A stretch of 64,000 nucleotides of DNA from positions 1 through 64,000 of the forward strand of contig NZ_CP085524.1 in assembly GCF_004353525.1 (NCBI RefSeq), read 5' to 3'. Shown piece after piece: positions 8,284 through 17,669 of this stretch (position 1 is its first letter; the number at the start of each line of letters is the position of its first letter). Source of the DNA: Zhaonella formicivorans. Lineage in GTDB: Bacteria > Bacillota > DUOV01 > Zhaonellaceae. The position numbers and the translations under genes are program-made. Below the pieces are notes generated by a model that saw only the letters and a program-made list of their open reading frames with translations, was not told the origin of the DNA and made no database searches.

Positions 8284-8781
8284 GTGGCAGAGCTAACGCA
8301 TCTTGATGAGAAAGGCGCAGCCAGGATGGTGGATGTCAGCGCCAAAAATGAAGCAGCCAGGGTTGCGGTGGCCAGAGGAAAAATCTCCATGGCACGGGAA
8401 ACATTGGCTTTAATCACCAGCGGACAAGTACCCAAAGGCGATGTGCTGGCTGTAGCCAGAATAGCCGGAATTATGGCAGCCAAGAAAACTCCGGAGCTGA
8501 TACCAATGTGCCACCCGCTGATGCTCACGGGGGCCGGGGTGGAATTTAGGGTTGACGAAGCAGCAAGCGCTATTGAGATTGAGGCAACTGTCAAAACTAC
8601 CGGTAAAACCGGGGTGGAAATGGAAGCTTTGACGGCGGTTGCTGCTGCGGCATTGGCCATTTACGATATGTGTAAAGCCGTAGATAAAGGGATGGTTATT
8701 GGCGATATCCGTCTAATTAGCAAGGCCGGGGGAAAAAGCGGTGATTTCCGTAGGGAGGGGGAAGTATCATGGGAAAAATAA
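8284..8781 (+). CDS. moaC: Cyclic pyranopterin monophosphate synthase MoaC
   Basis: MoaC acts after MoaA to form cPMP. Its 165 residues include the conserved [19 protein letters not shown] start, the [13 protein letters not shown] active-site segment around residues 70-82, and [19 protein letters not shown] followed by [12 protein letters not shown]. These are the diagnostic motifs of the hexameric enzyme. It starts with GTG at 8284 behind GGAGGGTAAAGA, only 3 bp after moaA. Its 3' end overlaps the MOSC gene by 13 bp, so translation is probably coupled. Confidence 0.97.
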   Translation: MAELTHLDEKGAARMVDVSAKNEAARVAVARGKISMARETLALITSGQVPKGDVLAVARIAGIMAAKKTPELIPMCHPLMLTGAGVEFRVDEAASAIEIEATVKTTGKTGVEMEALTAVAAAALAIYDMCKAVDKGMVIGDIRLISKAGGKSGDFRREGEVSWEK

Positions 8782-9209
8782 TTGCTGTATGTACCAGTGA
8801 AAAAAAAGGCATGCGCAAGAAAAACGTGGGATCGGCGGAACTAAAGGTCAACCATGGCATAGTAGGCGATGCCCATGCAGGAGACTGGCACAGGCAGGTA
8901 AGCCTGTTAGCTATGGAGAGCATTGAGAAAATGCGGCAGAAGGGTTTAAACGTAGGTCCGGGAGATTTTGCGGAAAACCTGACAACTGAGGGAATTGACC
9001 TGGTCAGTCTGCCTGTGGGCACTATACTGCAAATAGGACCCGAGGCCATAGCCGAAGTTACCCAAATCGGCAAGGAATGCCACACCCGCTGCGCTATTTA
9101 CTACCAGGCAGGGGATTGTGTCATGCCCAAGGAGGGCATTTTTGTAGCCATTGTTAAAGGGGGGACTGTCTCCGTAGGAGATACAATTGAGGTGATTCCC
9201 AGTGTTTAA
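8769..9209 (+). CDS. MOSC domain-containing protein
   Basis: A 146-residue stand-alone MOSC (Moco sulfurase C-terminal) domain. The family core is visible: [62 protein letters not shown]. The Cys in KECHTRC is the conserved residue of MOSC proteins, which are thought to carry sulfur or bind the cofactor. Small MOSC proteins are regularly found between moaC and mogA in Clostridia. It overlaps moaC by 13 bp and mogA by 8 bp, indicating one translationally coupled operon. The exact reaction is not known. Confidence 0.92.
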   Translation: MGKIIAVCTSEKKGMRKKNVGSAELKVNHGIVGDAHAGDWHRQVSLLAMESIEKMRQKGLNVGPGDFAENLTTEGIDLVSLPVGTILQIGPEAIAEVTQIGKECHTRCAIYYQAGDCVMPKEGIFVAIVKGGTVSVGDTIEVIPSV

Positions 9210-9693
9210 AATAGGGATTATCACCGCCAGCGACAAAGGCTCCAGGGGTGAACGGGAGGACTTAAGTGCTCCCGTTATCCGGGAGGAAGTAAGCCACTTA
9301 GGCGAAGTGGTTGAGTACACTATCGTACCTGATGAACAAAATTTGCTGGAAGCAGCAATGATTGAATTCTGTGATGTTAAAGGTGTGGACCTTATCTTTA
9401 CTACCGGAGGGACCGGTTTTTCCCCTAGGGATGTTACTCCCGAAGCTACCATGGCCGTAATTGACCGTCATGTTCCCGGTTTAGGGGAAGTGATGCGTCT
9501 GGAAAGCTTGAAAATTACTCCCAAGGCTATGCTTTCCCGCGCTACTGCCGGGATTAGAAAGCAGACTTTGATTGTTAACTTGCCGGGAAGCCCCAAAGCG
9601 GTGCGGGAATGTCTTCGGGCCATTATGCCGGCGCTATCCCATGGCATGGATATCTTAAAAGGAAGGGCAGGCGAATGTGCAAGGAAGGAATAG
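9202..9693 (+). CDS. mogA: Molybdopterin adenylyltransferase, MogA/MoaB family
   Basis: This enzyme adenylylates molybdopterin so that MoeA can insert the metal. The 163-residue length fits. Conserved motifs are GIITASDKGSRGEREDLS at the start, the molybdopterin-binding TTGGTGFSPRDVTPEAT near residue 73, SRATAGIRKQTLIVNLPGSP near 113, and a terminal ALSHGMDILKG. The GTG start at 9202 overlaps the stop of the MOSC gene. It is the last gene of the riboswitch operon and is followed by two terminator hairpins. MogA and MoaB cannot be told apart with certainty by sequence alone. Confidence 0.93.
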   Translation: MFKIGIITASDKGSRGEREDLSAPVIREEVSHLGEVVEYTIVPDEQNLLEAAMIEFCDVKGVDLIFTTGGTGFSPRDVTPEATMAVIDRHVPGLGEVMRLESLKITPKAMLSRATAGIRKQTLIVNLPGSPKAVRECLRAIMPALSHGMDILKGRAGECARKE

Positions 9694-9733
9694 ATTGGTC
9701 ATGCAAATAGAAACATGTGCTCTTAGGACTTTT

Positions 9734-9765
9734 AAACCTAGCATTGCAGCTGGGTTTTCTTTTTG
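9734..9765 (+). terminator. Terminator 1 after the cofactor operon
   Basis: AAACCTAGC (9734-9742) pairs with GCTGGGTTT (9749-9757) over 9 bp with one G-U pair and a 6-base loop, followed by TCTTTTT. Confidence 0.75.
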
Positions 9766-9798
9766 TCCTTTTCAAACAATGTAATTTGCTACATTGAA

Positions 9799-9847
9799 AC
9801 AAAGCAAGGTCGCTTTTAAAGGGCGCCTTGCTTTGTTGGGGTTTTTG
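9799..9847 (+). terminator. Terminator 2 after the cofactor operon
   Basis: ACAAAGCAAGG (9799-9809) pairs perfectly with CCTTGCTTTGT (9826-9836), with an inner CGC/GCG extension, followed by TGGGGTTTTTG. It backs up the first terminator. Confidence 0.75.
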
Positions 9848-9943
9848 TCGCAAAATTAGCTTGTCTTGTGACACGATTCACGGGATTTTACAGTGAAAAA
9901 ACGTAAAAATAATGTATAAAAATAGTTTGGGACGTGGTAAATA

Positions 9944-10087
9944 ATGCTAAGAAAAAAGTGCCCCTACTGCAAAAGAATATCTTACTCAGCCGCGGAAGGT
10001 GGGCTGTGGCTTTGTCCGTATTGCAAAAAGAATATCTCCAAGATTAAGGCCAGCCTTATACACTCCCATCTTCGAATAATAAAATGA
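9944..10087 (+). CDS. Zinc-ribbon micro-protein (47 aa)
   Basis: A short open frame from ATG 9944 to TGA 10085-10087. The predicted peptide begins MLRKKCPYCKRISYSAAEGG and continues LWLCPYCKKN, then a basic helix-like tail. Two CPYC knuckles 14 residues apart are the pattern of a zinc ribbon, which random DNA rarely gives. The ribosome site is weak (GGGACGTGG about 8 bases upstream). It stands alone between the cofactor operon terminators and the alanine symporter. A nucleic-acid or protein-binding role is typical for zinc ribbons, but nothing specific can be said. It could be a remnant of a larger gene. Confidence 0.55.
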   Translation: MLRKKCPYCKRISYSAAEGGLWLCPYCKKNISKIKASLIHSHLRIIK

Positions 10088-10156
10088 GCGAATATATATG
10101 TTATAGTATGTGGAAGAATATTTGCAATAGAAGCCCATGCTATAACGGTGATAAAA

Positions 10157-10171
10157 GTTACTAGAGGTAAA
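10157..10171 (+). promoter_or_regulatory. Candidate upstream activator site for the symporter promoter
   Basis: GTTACTAGAGGTAAA matches the form GTTAC-N5-GTAA. A closely related perfect palindrome (GTTACCACCGGTAAC) lies at nearly the same distance upstream of the ald sigma-54 promoter: site start to -24 element is 152 bp here and 150 bp there. Confidence 0.5.
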
Positions 10172-10308
10172 AAAAGATAACCACACAAATGGATTGGATC
10201 TGGCTGATTTTTTCTTGGGATGGTTTTTAAAGCGAACAAAATAGCCGTATTTTAGGGAGTTATAATTAATAACCCTTGAGAAAATGGTAAGGTAAACCGG
10301 TAAGGCTG

Positions 10309-10323
10309 TGGTATGATTCTTGC
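10309..10323 (+). promoter_or_regulatory. Candidate sigma-54 promoter for the alanine symporter
   Basis: TGGTAT-N5-TTGC (10309-10323) keeps GG and GC at the exact -24/-12 spacing, with two mismatches to TGGCAC in the upstream box. It is about 115 bp upstream of the symporter start, and the next gene downstream is a sigma-54 activator. Confidence 0.5.
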
Positions 10324-10343
10324 TAATATTCAAATATTAGCAA
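10320..10343 (+). promoter_or_regulatory. 24-bp perfect palindrome overlapping the -12 element
   Basis: TTGCTAATATT (10320-10330) and AATATTAGCAA (10333-10343) are exact inverted arms around CA. The left arm begins with the TTGC of the proposed -12 box, so a dimeric protein bound here would cover the promoter and start site. There is no T-tract, so it is not a terminator. Confidence 0.55.
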
Positions 10344-10439
10344 TGTTTAGACTTATAATAAGTTTTGAAGGGGGGATGGTTTTTGCTTGCTTTTCTCAGA
10401 GGTTAGGTAAAAAAACGAAAAATTTACAGGAGGTTTGCA

Positions 10440-11804
10440 ATGCAAGGTTTAGAAAAATTTTTAGGTGACTTGGCCAACTTTGTTTGGGGAGTGCCACTGA
10501 TTGTTTTGCTTTTTGGGACTCATGTATATTTAACCTTCAAGCTCAGGTTTATCCAGAGATACATTGGTAAAGCTATCAAACTTTCTTTGACCCGCTCCGG
10601 CGAAGGGCAAGGGGACGTAAGCCAATTTGGCGCCCTGACAACTGCCCTCGCTGCCACAATCGGTACCGGTAACATTGTAGGAGTTGCCACAGCTATTGCC
10701 GCTGGGGGCCCCGGCGCAGTGCTTTGGACTTGGTTGACGGGGGTATTCGGTATTGCCACCAAATACGCTGAAGCGCTGCTGGCAGTTAAGTACAGAATTA
10801 AAACATCGGATGGGCAGATGGCCGGGGGGCCGATGTACGTTCTCGATCGTGGCCTGAAAATGAAATGGCTGGGTTACATCTTTGCGGCCCTGACCGCAGT
10901 TGCTGCTTTTGGCATTGGGAACACCGTCCAGGCCAACTCCATCTCTTCCATGCTGGCAGAATACAATATTTCACCCTACATCACAGGGGTTGTAATGGCG
11001 GTTCTAACCGCGATCGTCATTATCGGAGGAATAAAATCCATTTCCAGGGTGACCGAGGCTTTAGTACCTTTTATGGCCATTTTTTATGTGCTCGGGTGTC
11101 TGATTATTTTGGCTATGACTTGGAAGACTATTCCGCAAGCAATTTCCCTTATTTTTTCCAGCGCCTTCACAGGGCAGGCAGCGGTAGGCGGTTTCTTGGG
11201 AGCCGGCATCAGGGAAGCTATGCGCTACGGTATCGCCAGAGGTTTGTTCTCCAATGAATCGGGCTTAGGCAGCGCTCCTATTGTAGCTGCTGCCGCTCAA
11301 ACTAAAAACCCCGTCAGGCAGGCGCTGGTCTCTTCAACCGGAACATTTTGGGATACAGTAGTTGTTTGTGCATTAACAGGTATAGTTCTGGTTAATACTG
11401 GCGTTTGGCAAACCGGACTCTCCGGAGCAGCTTTAACCAGAACTGCCTTCACCAACATTCCGGTAATCGGACCCATCGTGCTTACCGTTGGGCTTTTGAC
11501 TTTTGTGTTTTCCACTATTCTAGGGTGGGCTTACTATGGGGAAAAAGCAGCCGAATATTTATTTGGCAAGCGAATTACCATGCTCTACAGGTGGTTATGG
11601 GTTATCTTCGTGTTTATCGGTTCTGTAGCTACCCTGCCGGTAGTATGGAGCTTTGCCGATATTGCTAACGGCTTAATGGCTGTGCCCAACCTAATTTCAT
11701 TGCTTTTGCTTTCCGGGGTATTGGTTGCTGAAACAAGAGAGTACCTTTGGAACGATAATTTGGAAAAGGATGCTAATGAGAAAGCAGCTGTAGCCAAAAA
11801 TTAA
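10440..11804 (+). CDS. Amino acid carrier protein, AGCS family (sodium:alanine symporter)
   Basis: A 454-residue integral membrane symporter that imports alanine (or glycine) with Na+. It has about 10-11 hydrophobic segments and AGCS signatures: FGALTTALAATIGTGNIVGV near residue 61, GPGAVLWTWLTGVFGIATKY near 89, and GIARGLFSNESGLGSAPI near 263. The ribosome site ACAGGAGG precedes the ATG. The following genes are an ACT-domain sigma-54 activator and alanine dehydrogenase, so alanine is the likely substrate and uptake is probably co-regulated with alanine deamination. A terminator follows directly. Confidence 0.94.
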   Translation: MQGLEKFLGDLANFVWGVPLIVLLFGTHVYLTFKLRFIQRYIGKAIKLSLTRSGEGQGDVSQFGALTTALAATIGTGNIVGVATAIAAGGPGAVLWTWLTGVFGIATKYAEALLAVKYRIKTSDGQMAGGPMYVLDRGLKMKWLGYIFAALTAVAAFGIGNTVQANSISSMLAEYNISPYITGVVMAVLTAIVIIGGIKSISRVTEALVPFMAIFYVLGCLIILAMTWKTIPQAISLIFSSAFTGQAAVGGFLGAGIREAMRYGIARGLFSNESGLGSAPIVAAAAQTKNPVRQALVSSTGTFWDTVVVCALTGIVLVNTGVWQTGLSGAALTRTAFTNIPVIGPIVLTVGLLTFVFSTILGWAYYGEKAAEYLFGKRITMLYRWLWVIFVFIGSVATLPVVWSFADIANGLMAVPNLISLLLLSGVLVAETREYLWNDNLEKDANEKAAVAKN

Positions 11805-11816
11805 GCTAATAGCAAT

Positions 11817-11852
11817 AAATTAAAGGTGCACAAGTTGCACCTTTAATTTTTG
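11817..11852 (+). terminator. Terminator after the alanine symporter
   Basis: A 14-bp perfect stem (AAATTAAAGGTGCA 11817-11830 with TGCACCTTTAATTT 11836-11849) with a 5-base loop, ending in a T-run. Confidence 0.85.
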
Positions 11853-11993
11853 ATTAGCTTGTGACGTTTTTTAGCTAAAAGTGAGTGTTAAACAGCATTT
11901 ACGAAGGTGTATGGTGTTTAACGTCGAATATAAAGTACATAGATTGGCGTTCCATAAAAGAAATAATTGCAAAAACTATAAGGAGCAAAAGAA

Positions 11994-13169
11994 ATGGGTG
12001 CTTTTAGGCTGCGGATAGAATTTGAAGACCGTACCGGCATGGTACTTGATGCCTGTCAGGTAATAGCCAAATACAATTTAAGCATTACAGCCCTTGAAGT
12101 TTTACCAAACCTGATGTATTTCGAACTGGAATGCGATGATGAACGGGTGAAGAAGAACCTGATTTTAGATTTGGCCCCTATTCCTAATATACAAAAAGTA
12201 GAGGAAGTGAAATACTGCCCGTCCTCAAAGGGGGATAACGATCCTTTTCATGCTCTTGTAGGGGAAAGCGAGACGCTAAAAAAGGCGGTTTTTCGTGCCA
12301 AGTTAGTTGCCAACAGCAGTTGTACAGTATTATTAACCGGAGAAAGCGGAACAGGTAAAGAGGTCTTTGCCAGGGCACTGCATTTAGCCAGCAAGAGAGC
12401 GGTTTTTCCTTTTATGCCTTTAAATTGTGCTGCTTTTCCTGAAAATCTTCTGGAAAGTGAATTATTCGGCTATGTGGACGGCGCTTTTACCGGCGCTAAA
12501 AAGGGAGGTAAACCAGGTCTTCTGGAAGCTGCCGATAAGGGAACTGTTTTTCTCGATGAAATCGGCGATCTTTCTTTAAATACCCAGGCTAAGCTCTTGA
12601 GGGCGCTGCAGGATAAGAAAATCAGGCGGGTAGGTGCTTACAGCGAAACTCCTGTAGACGTGCGCATTATTGCCGCCACTAATAGGGACCTGGAAAAAAT
12701 GGTCAAGGCCGGCGAATTTAGAGAGGATTTGTTTTACCGGTTAAATGTGGTACCCATCAAATTGCCCCCTTTGCGGGAGCGCAGAGCCGACATCCCTTTA
12801 TTAGCAGAGCATTTTTTAGCCAAATTTGCAAGGCTCGCGGGGCAAACTCCCAAGACACTTACTCCGGGTGCGTTGGCCCTTCTCGTGAACTATGACTGGC
12901 CCGGCAACGTCAGAGAATTGGAAAATTTAATAGAGAGGGCTGTTAATCTGACCCCCGGGCTCATAATTGATATTGAAAACCTGGATTTTGAAAAAGAGAA
13001 TTTACTGGAGCTGCCTACGGTCGGTAGGCCCTTAAAAGCTATTATAGAAGAATTTGAACTTAAGTTGATTAAAGAGGCGATTAAAAAGCACGGCTCCATC
13101 AGAAAAGCTGCTAAGGCGTTGGGGATTTCTCATTCAGCACTTTTGAAGAAACTGCGCAGACCGGTTTAA
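11994..13169 (+). CDS. Sigma-54-dependent activator with N-terminal ACT domain (TyrR-like)
   Basis: A 391-residue enhancer-binding protein. Residues 1-75 form an ACT domain ([20 protein letters not shown]...), the fold TyrR uses to bind amino acids; unlike TyrR there is no PAS domain before the AAA+ module. Walker A GESGTGKE is at about 117-124, the sigma-54 contact loop GAFTGA at 163-168, Walker [10 protein letters not shown] follows, and a Fis-type helix-turn-helix ([19 protein letters not shown]) ends the protein. It sits between the alanine symporter and ald, both with sigma-54-type promoters and GTTAC/GTAAC sites, so it is likely their activator and alanine (or a related amino acid) its signal. 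An inverted pair GTTAAACA/TGTTTAAC lies in its own upstream region (about 11887-11922). Confidence 0.93.
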   Translation: MGAFRLRIEFEDRTGMVLDACQVIAKYNLSITALEVLPNLMYFELECDDERVKKNLILDLAPIPNIQKVEEVKYCPSSKGDNDPFHALVGESETLKKAVFRAKLVANSSCTVLLTGESGTGKEVFARALHLASKRAVFPFMPLNCAAFPENLLESELFGYVDGAFTGAKKGGKPGLLEAADKGTVFLDEIGDLSLNTQAKLLRALQDKKIRRVGAYSETPVDVRIIAATNRDLEKMVKAGEFREDLFYRLNVVPIKLPPLRERRADIPLLAEHFLAKFARLAGQTPKTLTPGALALLVNYDWPGNVRELENLIERAVNLTPGLIIDIENLDFEKENLLELPTVGRPLKAIIEEFELKLIKEAIKKHGSIRKAAKALGISHSALLKKLRRPV

Positions 13170-13172
13170 AAA

Positions 13173-13250
13173 GTTACCACCGGTAACATTAGTAACCAAA
13201 ATGGACTTTGCAGGAATTAATTATTATAGTGTGGTTACTAAAGTTACCAA
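13173..13250 (+). promoter_or_regulatory. Candidate activator sites upstream of ald
   Basis: GTTACCACCGGTAAC (13173-13187) is a perfect palindrome beginning just after the activator stop codon. AGTAACC follows at 13190-13196, and two direct copies of GTTAC lie in GTTACTAAAGTTACC (13234-13248). A further GGTAAC lies near 13349. Such clusters 75-150 bp upstream of a -24/-12 promoter are typical enhancer sites. Confidence 0.55.
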
Positions 13251-13322
13251 GAAAATATTCACTTGCAGCATAAACCGCAAGTAAGCCCCTTTCAAACTAA
13301 AGTTCAAAAGCGATTAGTCTTT

Positions 13323-13337
13323 TGGCACCGTTTTTGC
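13323..13337 (+). promoter_or_regulatory. Sigma-54 promoter of ald
   Basis: TGGCAC-N5-TTGC matches the sigma-54 -24/-12 consensus exactly (TGGCAC 13323-13328, TTGC 13334-13337). It is about 65 bp upstream of the ald start, and a sigma-54 activator gene lies directly upstream. Confidence 0.85.
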
Positions 13338-13401
13338 TATTACTAAATGGTAACGGGGACTGCTTAAAGAGTGTCCCATCTTTGCAAGGAGGTTTAAGCA
13401 A

Positions 13402-14514
13402 ATGATTATTGGTGTGCCAAAAGAAATTAAGGACAATGAAAACAGGGTTGCCCTGACCCCAGCTGGGGCTAAGGCTTTGGTCAGCCGGGGACACCAGGTG
13501 CTGGTGCAGATGGGGGCGGGACAAGGAAGCGGTTTTGCAGACGTCCAGTACAGTGAAGCAGGCGCGGAGCTGGTTGCAGCACCGGAGGAAGTTTTTCGCA
13601 GGGCTGAAATGATCATGAAAGTAAAGGAACCTCTGCCACCGGAATACGATTATTTTAAGCCGGGACAACTGCTTTTTACCTATTTGCATTTAGCTCCGGA
13701 AAAAGAGCTGACCGCTGCTTTGCTGGCGAAAGAGGTCACAGGGATCGCTTATGAGACTATCCAGCTTCCTAACGGTTCTTTGCCTCTCTTAACTCCGATG
13801 AGTGAAGTAGCAGGCAGAATGTCGGTGCAGATCGGGGCGCAATTTTTAGAGAAAGCTTATGGAGGGAAAGGGGTACTATTGGGAGGAGTACCAGGAGTAC
13901 CTGCAGCCGAGGTGGTAATTATCGGCGGGGGTGTAGTTGGTCTGAATGCCGCCAAAATGGCTGTTGGCTTAGGGGCGCAGGTAACTATTGTCGACATCAA
14001 TCCGGAAAGATTGCGCTATTTGGATGATATTTTTGCCGGAAGAGTGAAAACTGTTGTTTCCAATTACTATACTATAGCTGAGGCTGTAGAAAAAGCTGAT
14101 TTGTTGATTGGAGCCGTGCTTTTACCTGGTAAACGGGCACCGCATTTAGTTTCAGAAGAAATGGTGCAAAAAATGCAGCCTGGGTCGGTTATTGTTGATG
14201 TGGCTATTGACCAGGGTGGCTGCATTGAGACCATAGACCGGGTTACAACTCACTCCAACCCCACGTATGTAAAGCATGGGGTGGTACATTATGCTGTTGC
14301 GAATATCCCGGGTATAGTGCCGCGGACATCCACCTTTGCTTTGACCAATTGCACTCTTCCTTACGCTTTGAAATTGGCCGATTATGGTTTGGATGCCATT
14401 CGGGCTGATGCAAGCCTGGCTAAAGGGGTTAATGTTTACAGGGGCAAAGTAACCTACGAGGCAGTGGCAAACTCCCTGGAACTGGAGTATGTGCCTTTGA
14501 ACCAGTTACTTTAA
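13402..14514 (+). CDS. ald: Alanine dehydrogenase
   Basis: NAD-dependent oxidative deamination of L-alanine to pyruvate and ammonia (reversible). At 370 residues it matches the family. The start [20 protein letters not shown] is diagnostic; substrate-binding Lys75 (in KVKEPLP) and His96 (in TYLHLAPE) are at the positions known in other Ald enzymes. The NAD-binding Rossmann motif is [21 protein letters not shown] near residue 170. The ATG at 13402 follows AAGGAGGTTTAAGCAA. With the symporter and the ACT-AAA-Fis protein it forms an alanine uptake and catabolism unit, also used during sporulation in some Firmicutes. Confidence 0.97.
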   Translation: MIIGVPKEIKDNENRVALTPAGAKALVSRGHQVLVQMGAGQGSGFADVQYSEAGAELVAAPEEVFRRAEMIMKVKEPLPPEYDYFKPGQLLFTYLHLAPEKELTAALLAKEVTGIAYETIQLPNGSLPLLTPMSEVAGRMSVQIGAQFLEKAYGGKGVLLGGVPGVPAAEVVIIGGGVVGLNAAKMAVGLGAQVTIVDINPERLRYLDDIFAGRVKTVVSNYYTIAEAVEKADLLIGAVLLPGKRAPHLVSEEMVQKMQPGSVIVDVAIDQGGCIETIDRVTTHSNPTYVKHGVVHYAVANIPGIVPRTSTFALTNCTLPYALKLADYGLDAIRADASLAKGVNVYRGKVTYEAVANSLELEYVPLNQLL

Positions 14515-14519
14515 GATAT

Positions 14520-14541
14520 AAGCGGGCGTGAGCCCGCTTTT
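14520..14541 (+). terminator. Terminator after ald
   Basis: AGCGGGC and GCCCGCT form a 7-bp GC-rich stem with loop GTGA, followed by TTTT. Confidence 0.8.
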
Positions 14542-14727
14542 AACTTTGGCTCATTAATACTGTGTATATTTGCTGCTGGTTTTGGAAATATTTGATGCTG
14601 TATGGCTATGGATTCCTCTTTATGGATTTTATGGCAGATGGGTACGCATAATGGAGCAACCCGGAGCTATCTTGCAGATCAGCTATATTATGAGCCGATA
14701 AAGCTAAATTTTGCGCAATTGCGCGTG

Positions 14728-14757
14728 TTGCCTTTTTCCCAGACCTCAAACTATTAT
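14728..14757 (+). promoter_or_regulatory. Promoter of groESL
   Basis: TTGCCT (14728-14733) and TATTAT (14752-14757) are 18 bp apart, placing the transcription start beside the CIRCE operator. Confidence 0.55.
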
Positions 14758-14769
14758 TATAAGTGTGTA

Positions 14770-14796
14770 TTAGCACTCGGTTAAATTGAGTGCTAA
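14770..14796 (+). promoter_or_regulatory. CIRCE operator (HrcA binding site)
   Basis: TTAGCACTC-N9-GAGTGCTAA is an exact match to the CIRCE consensus. It lies between the promoter and groES, so the HrcA repressor should control this heat-shock operon. Confidence 0.97.
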
Positions 14797-14830
14797 CAAT
14801 AAAAAGTTATCTATGTAAGGAGGTTGGCTC

Positions 14831-15118
14831 ATGAACATTAAACCCTTAGGAGACAGAGTTGTCATTAAAGTATTGGCTTCTGAGGAAAAAACCAAGAGCG
14901 GTATTGTGTTGCCTGATACTGCCAAGGAAAAACCCCAGCAAGGCGAGGTTGTGGCAGTTGGTTCAGGAAAAATCCTGGAAAACGGCCAGAAAGTAGTCCC
15001 GGAAGTTGCTGTAGGTGACCGGGTAATCTATTCCAAATATGCCGGAACTGAAGTTAAGTTAGAGGGAGAAGAATATCTGATTTTAAGTGAGCGCGATATT
15101 TTAGCTGTCGTACAATAA
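14831..15118 (+). CDS. groES: Co-chaperonin GroES
   Basis: A 95-residue lid of the GroEL chamber, forming heptamers in the cytoplasm. The sequence begins [21 protein letters not shown] and includes the mobile-loop region [20 protein letters not shown] and the terminal [13 protein letters not shown], all standard. The ATG at 14831 follows GGAGGTTGGCTC. It is 22 bp before groEL and behind the CIRCE element; the two form one heat-shock operon. Confidence 0.98.
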   Translation: MNIKPLGDRVVIKVLASEEKTKSGIVLPDTAKEKPQQGEVVAVGSGKILENGQKVVPEVAVGDRVIYSKYAGTEVKLEGEEYLILSERDILAVVQ

Positions 15119-15122
15119 ATGA

Positions 15123-16766
<1,644 letters not shown>

Positions 16767-16821
16767 GCACTGGCTTAAGCAACGAATAGCAAAGTTAAAA
16801 AGTTTATTAGAAGATGTTTTT

Positions 16822-16860
16822 AAAGTCCTCATTCAGAACACGAATGAGGACTTTTTTTAA
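16822..16860 (+). terminator. Terminator after groEL
   Basis: AAAGTCCTCATTC (16822-16834) pairs with GAATGAGGACTTT (16842-16854) around a 7-base loop and continues into a T-run. Confidence 0.9.
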
Positions 16861-16870
16861 ATTTAAGGCT

Positions 16871-16902
16871 TTAAGAAAACTAAAAACTGAAAACTGAAAA
16901 CT
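16871..16902 (+). repeat. Short heptamer tandem repeat
   Basis: Units CTAAAAA, CTGAAAA, CTGAAAA, CTAGTGC follow one another with a strict 7-base period, a small member of the heptamer-period repeats found in other gaps of this window. Confidence 0.5.
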
Positions 16903-16982
16903 AGTGCGTCATATTTGCAATTATTGGTTGGTATAACGATTTCAGCATTGTTAATTCTATTAATAAAAAAGGAGGTGAAAAA

Positions 16983-17498
16983 ATGGTTAAATTGCGCCCG
17001 TACACTACTATCCTTTTAGTGATTGCTTTTGTGTCTACAATGTTATTCGCAGGATGTGCACCGGCCAGAAGACCGGCTCCTCCAAACCCGCCTAATACGC
17101 AGGATCAAGTTAATCCAAAAAATAACCCAAGGCCCGAAAGTGTTTTTCCTGCAGACGCCAGGGAAGCGAATAGAATTGCTGAAAAGTTGGCCGATGAGGC
17201 AGCTAAGGTGGAAGGTGTTAATTCCGCAACGGTGGTGCTTTCGCGGAATACGGTTATTGTCGGGTTGGACCTCAAAGCCAATCTGGAGGCTGACAAAACT
17301 AACGCCATTAAACGGGAAGTGATTAACAGGATCAAAAAGGCCGACAAAAGAGCTAAAAAAGTTATCGTTACCACCGATGCTGACACGGTTGCCAGGATTA
17401 AAAAAGTGGCAAAAGGTATTGCTGAAGGCCGGCCGGTTTCCGAATTTGCCAAAGAGCTGGCAGAAATAACCAGGAGGATAACCCCGGCCGTTAAATAG
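16983..17498 (+). CDS. YhcN/YlaJ family sporulation lipoprotein
   Basis: A 171-residue lipoprotein. An N-terminal signal peptide ends in the lipobox LFAGC (Cys at about residue 21), followed by a Pro/Asn-rich linker and a C-terminal domain (about 55-165) with EANRIAEKLADEAAKVEGVNS and TDADTVARIKKVAKGI, the hallmarks of the YhcN/YlaJ family. Members are found in spore-forming Firmicutes, associated with the forespore or inner spore membrane. The ribosome site AAGGAGGTG is strong. It is a single-gene unit with its own terminator, and supports the view that the organism sporulates. Confidence 0.88.
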   Translation: MVKLRPYTTILLVIAFVSTMLFAGCAPARRPAPPNPPNTQDQVNPKNNPRPESVFPADAREANRIAEKLADEAAKVEGVNSATVVLSRNTVIVGLDLKANLEADKTNAIKREVINRIKKADKRAKKVIVTTDADTVARIKKVAKGIAEGRPVSEFAKELAEITRRITPAVK

Positions 17499-17515
17499 AA
17501 TGCACTTTATTTAAG

Positions 17516-17570
17516 AAGCCGCTATATCATCCTTAAAGCAAGGGATGGGAGGCGGCTTTATTTTTTTTAT
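17516..17570 (+). terminator. Terminator after the YhcN-type lipoprotein
   Basis: AAGCCGC (17516-17522) pairs with GCGGCTT (17552-17558), with an inner stem (CATCC with GGATG), followed by TATTTTTTTT. Confidence 0.75.
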
Positions 17571-17669
17571 AAAAAGGCGGTGATATGCTTTTCTACTGTA
17601 AATAAGTCAAGAATACTGCTAAAATAAATGTTGGTGCTTTTGATTTTTAAAGAAAGAAGCGATTTAAAT

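Larger units (their letters stand above)
10088..10439 (+). other. Leader region of the alanine symporter gene
   Basis: 352 bp without a gene. It holds an imperfect inverted repeat right after the zinc-ribbon frame (GTTATAGTATG 10100-10110 with CATGCTATAAC 10136-10146), a GTTAC-N5-GTAA site (10157-10171), a sigma-54-type promoter (10309-10323), a 24-bp palindrome (10320-10343), and the symporter ribosome site ACAGGAGG at about 10428. Confidence 0.6.

Noticed and set aside
8058-8660. 200-codon open frame antisense to moaA and moaC
   Set aside because: Low-complexity Ala/Ser/Leu translation typical of the opposite strand of real genes; no start signal.
10377-10390. TGG...TTGC near the symporter start as a sigma-54 promoter
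   Set aside because: The distance between GG and GC is one base short; the match at 10309 has exact spacing.
14602-14784. Open frame of 60 codons before groES
   Set aside because: It contains the groESL promoter and the CIRCE operator, has no ribosome site and reads like random sequence.
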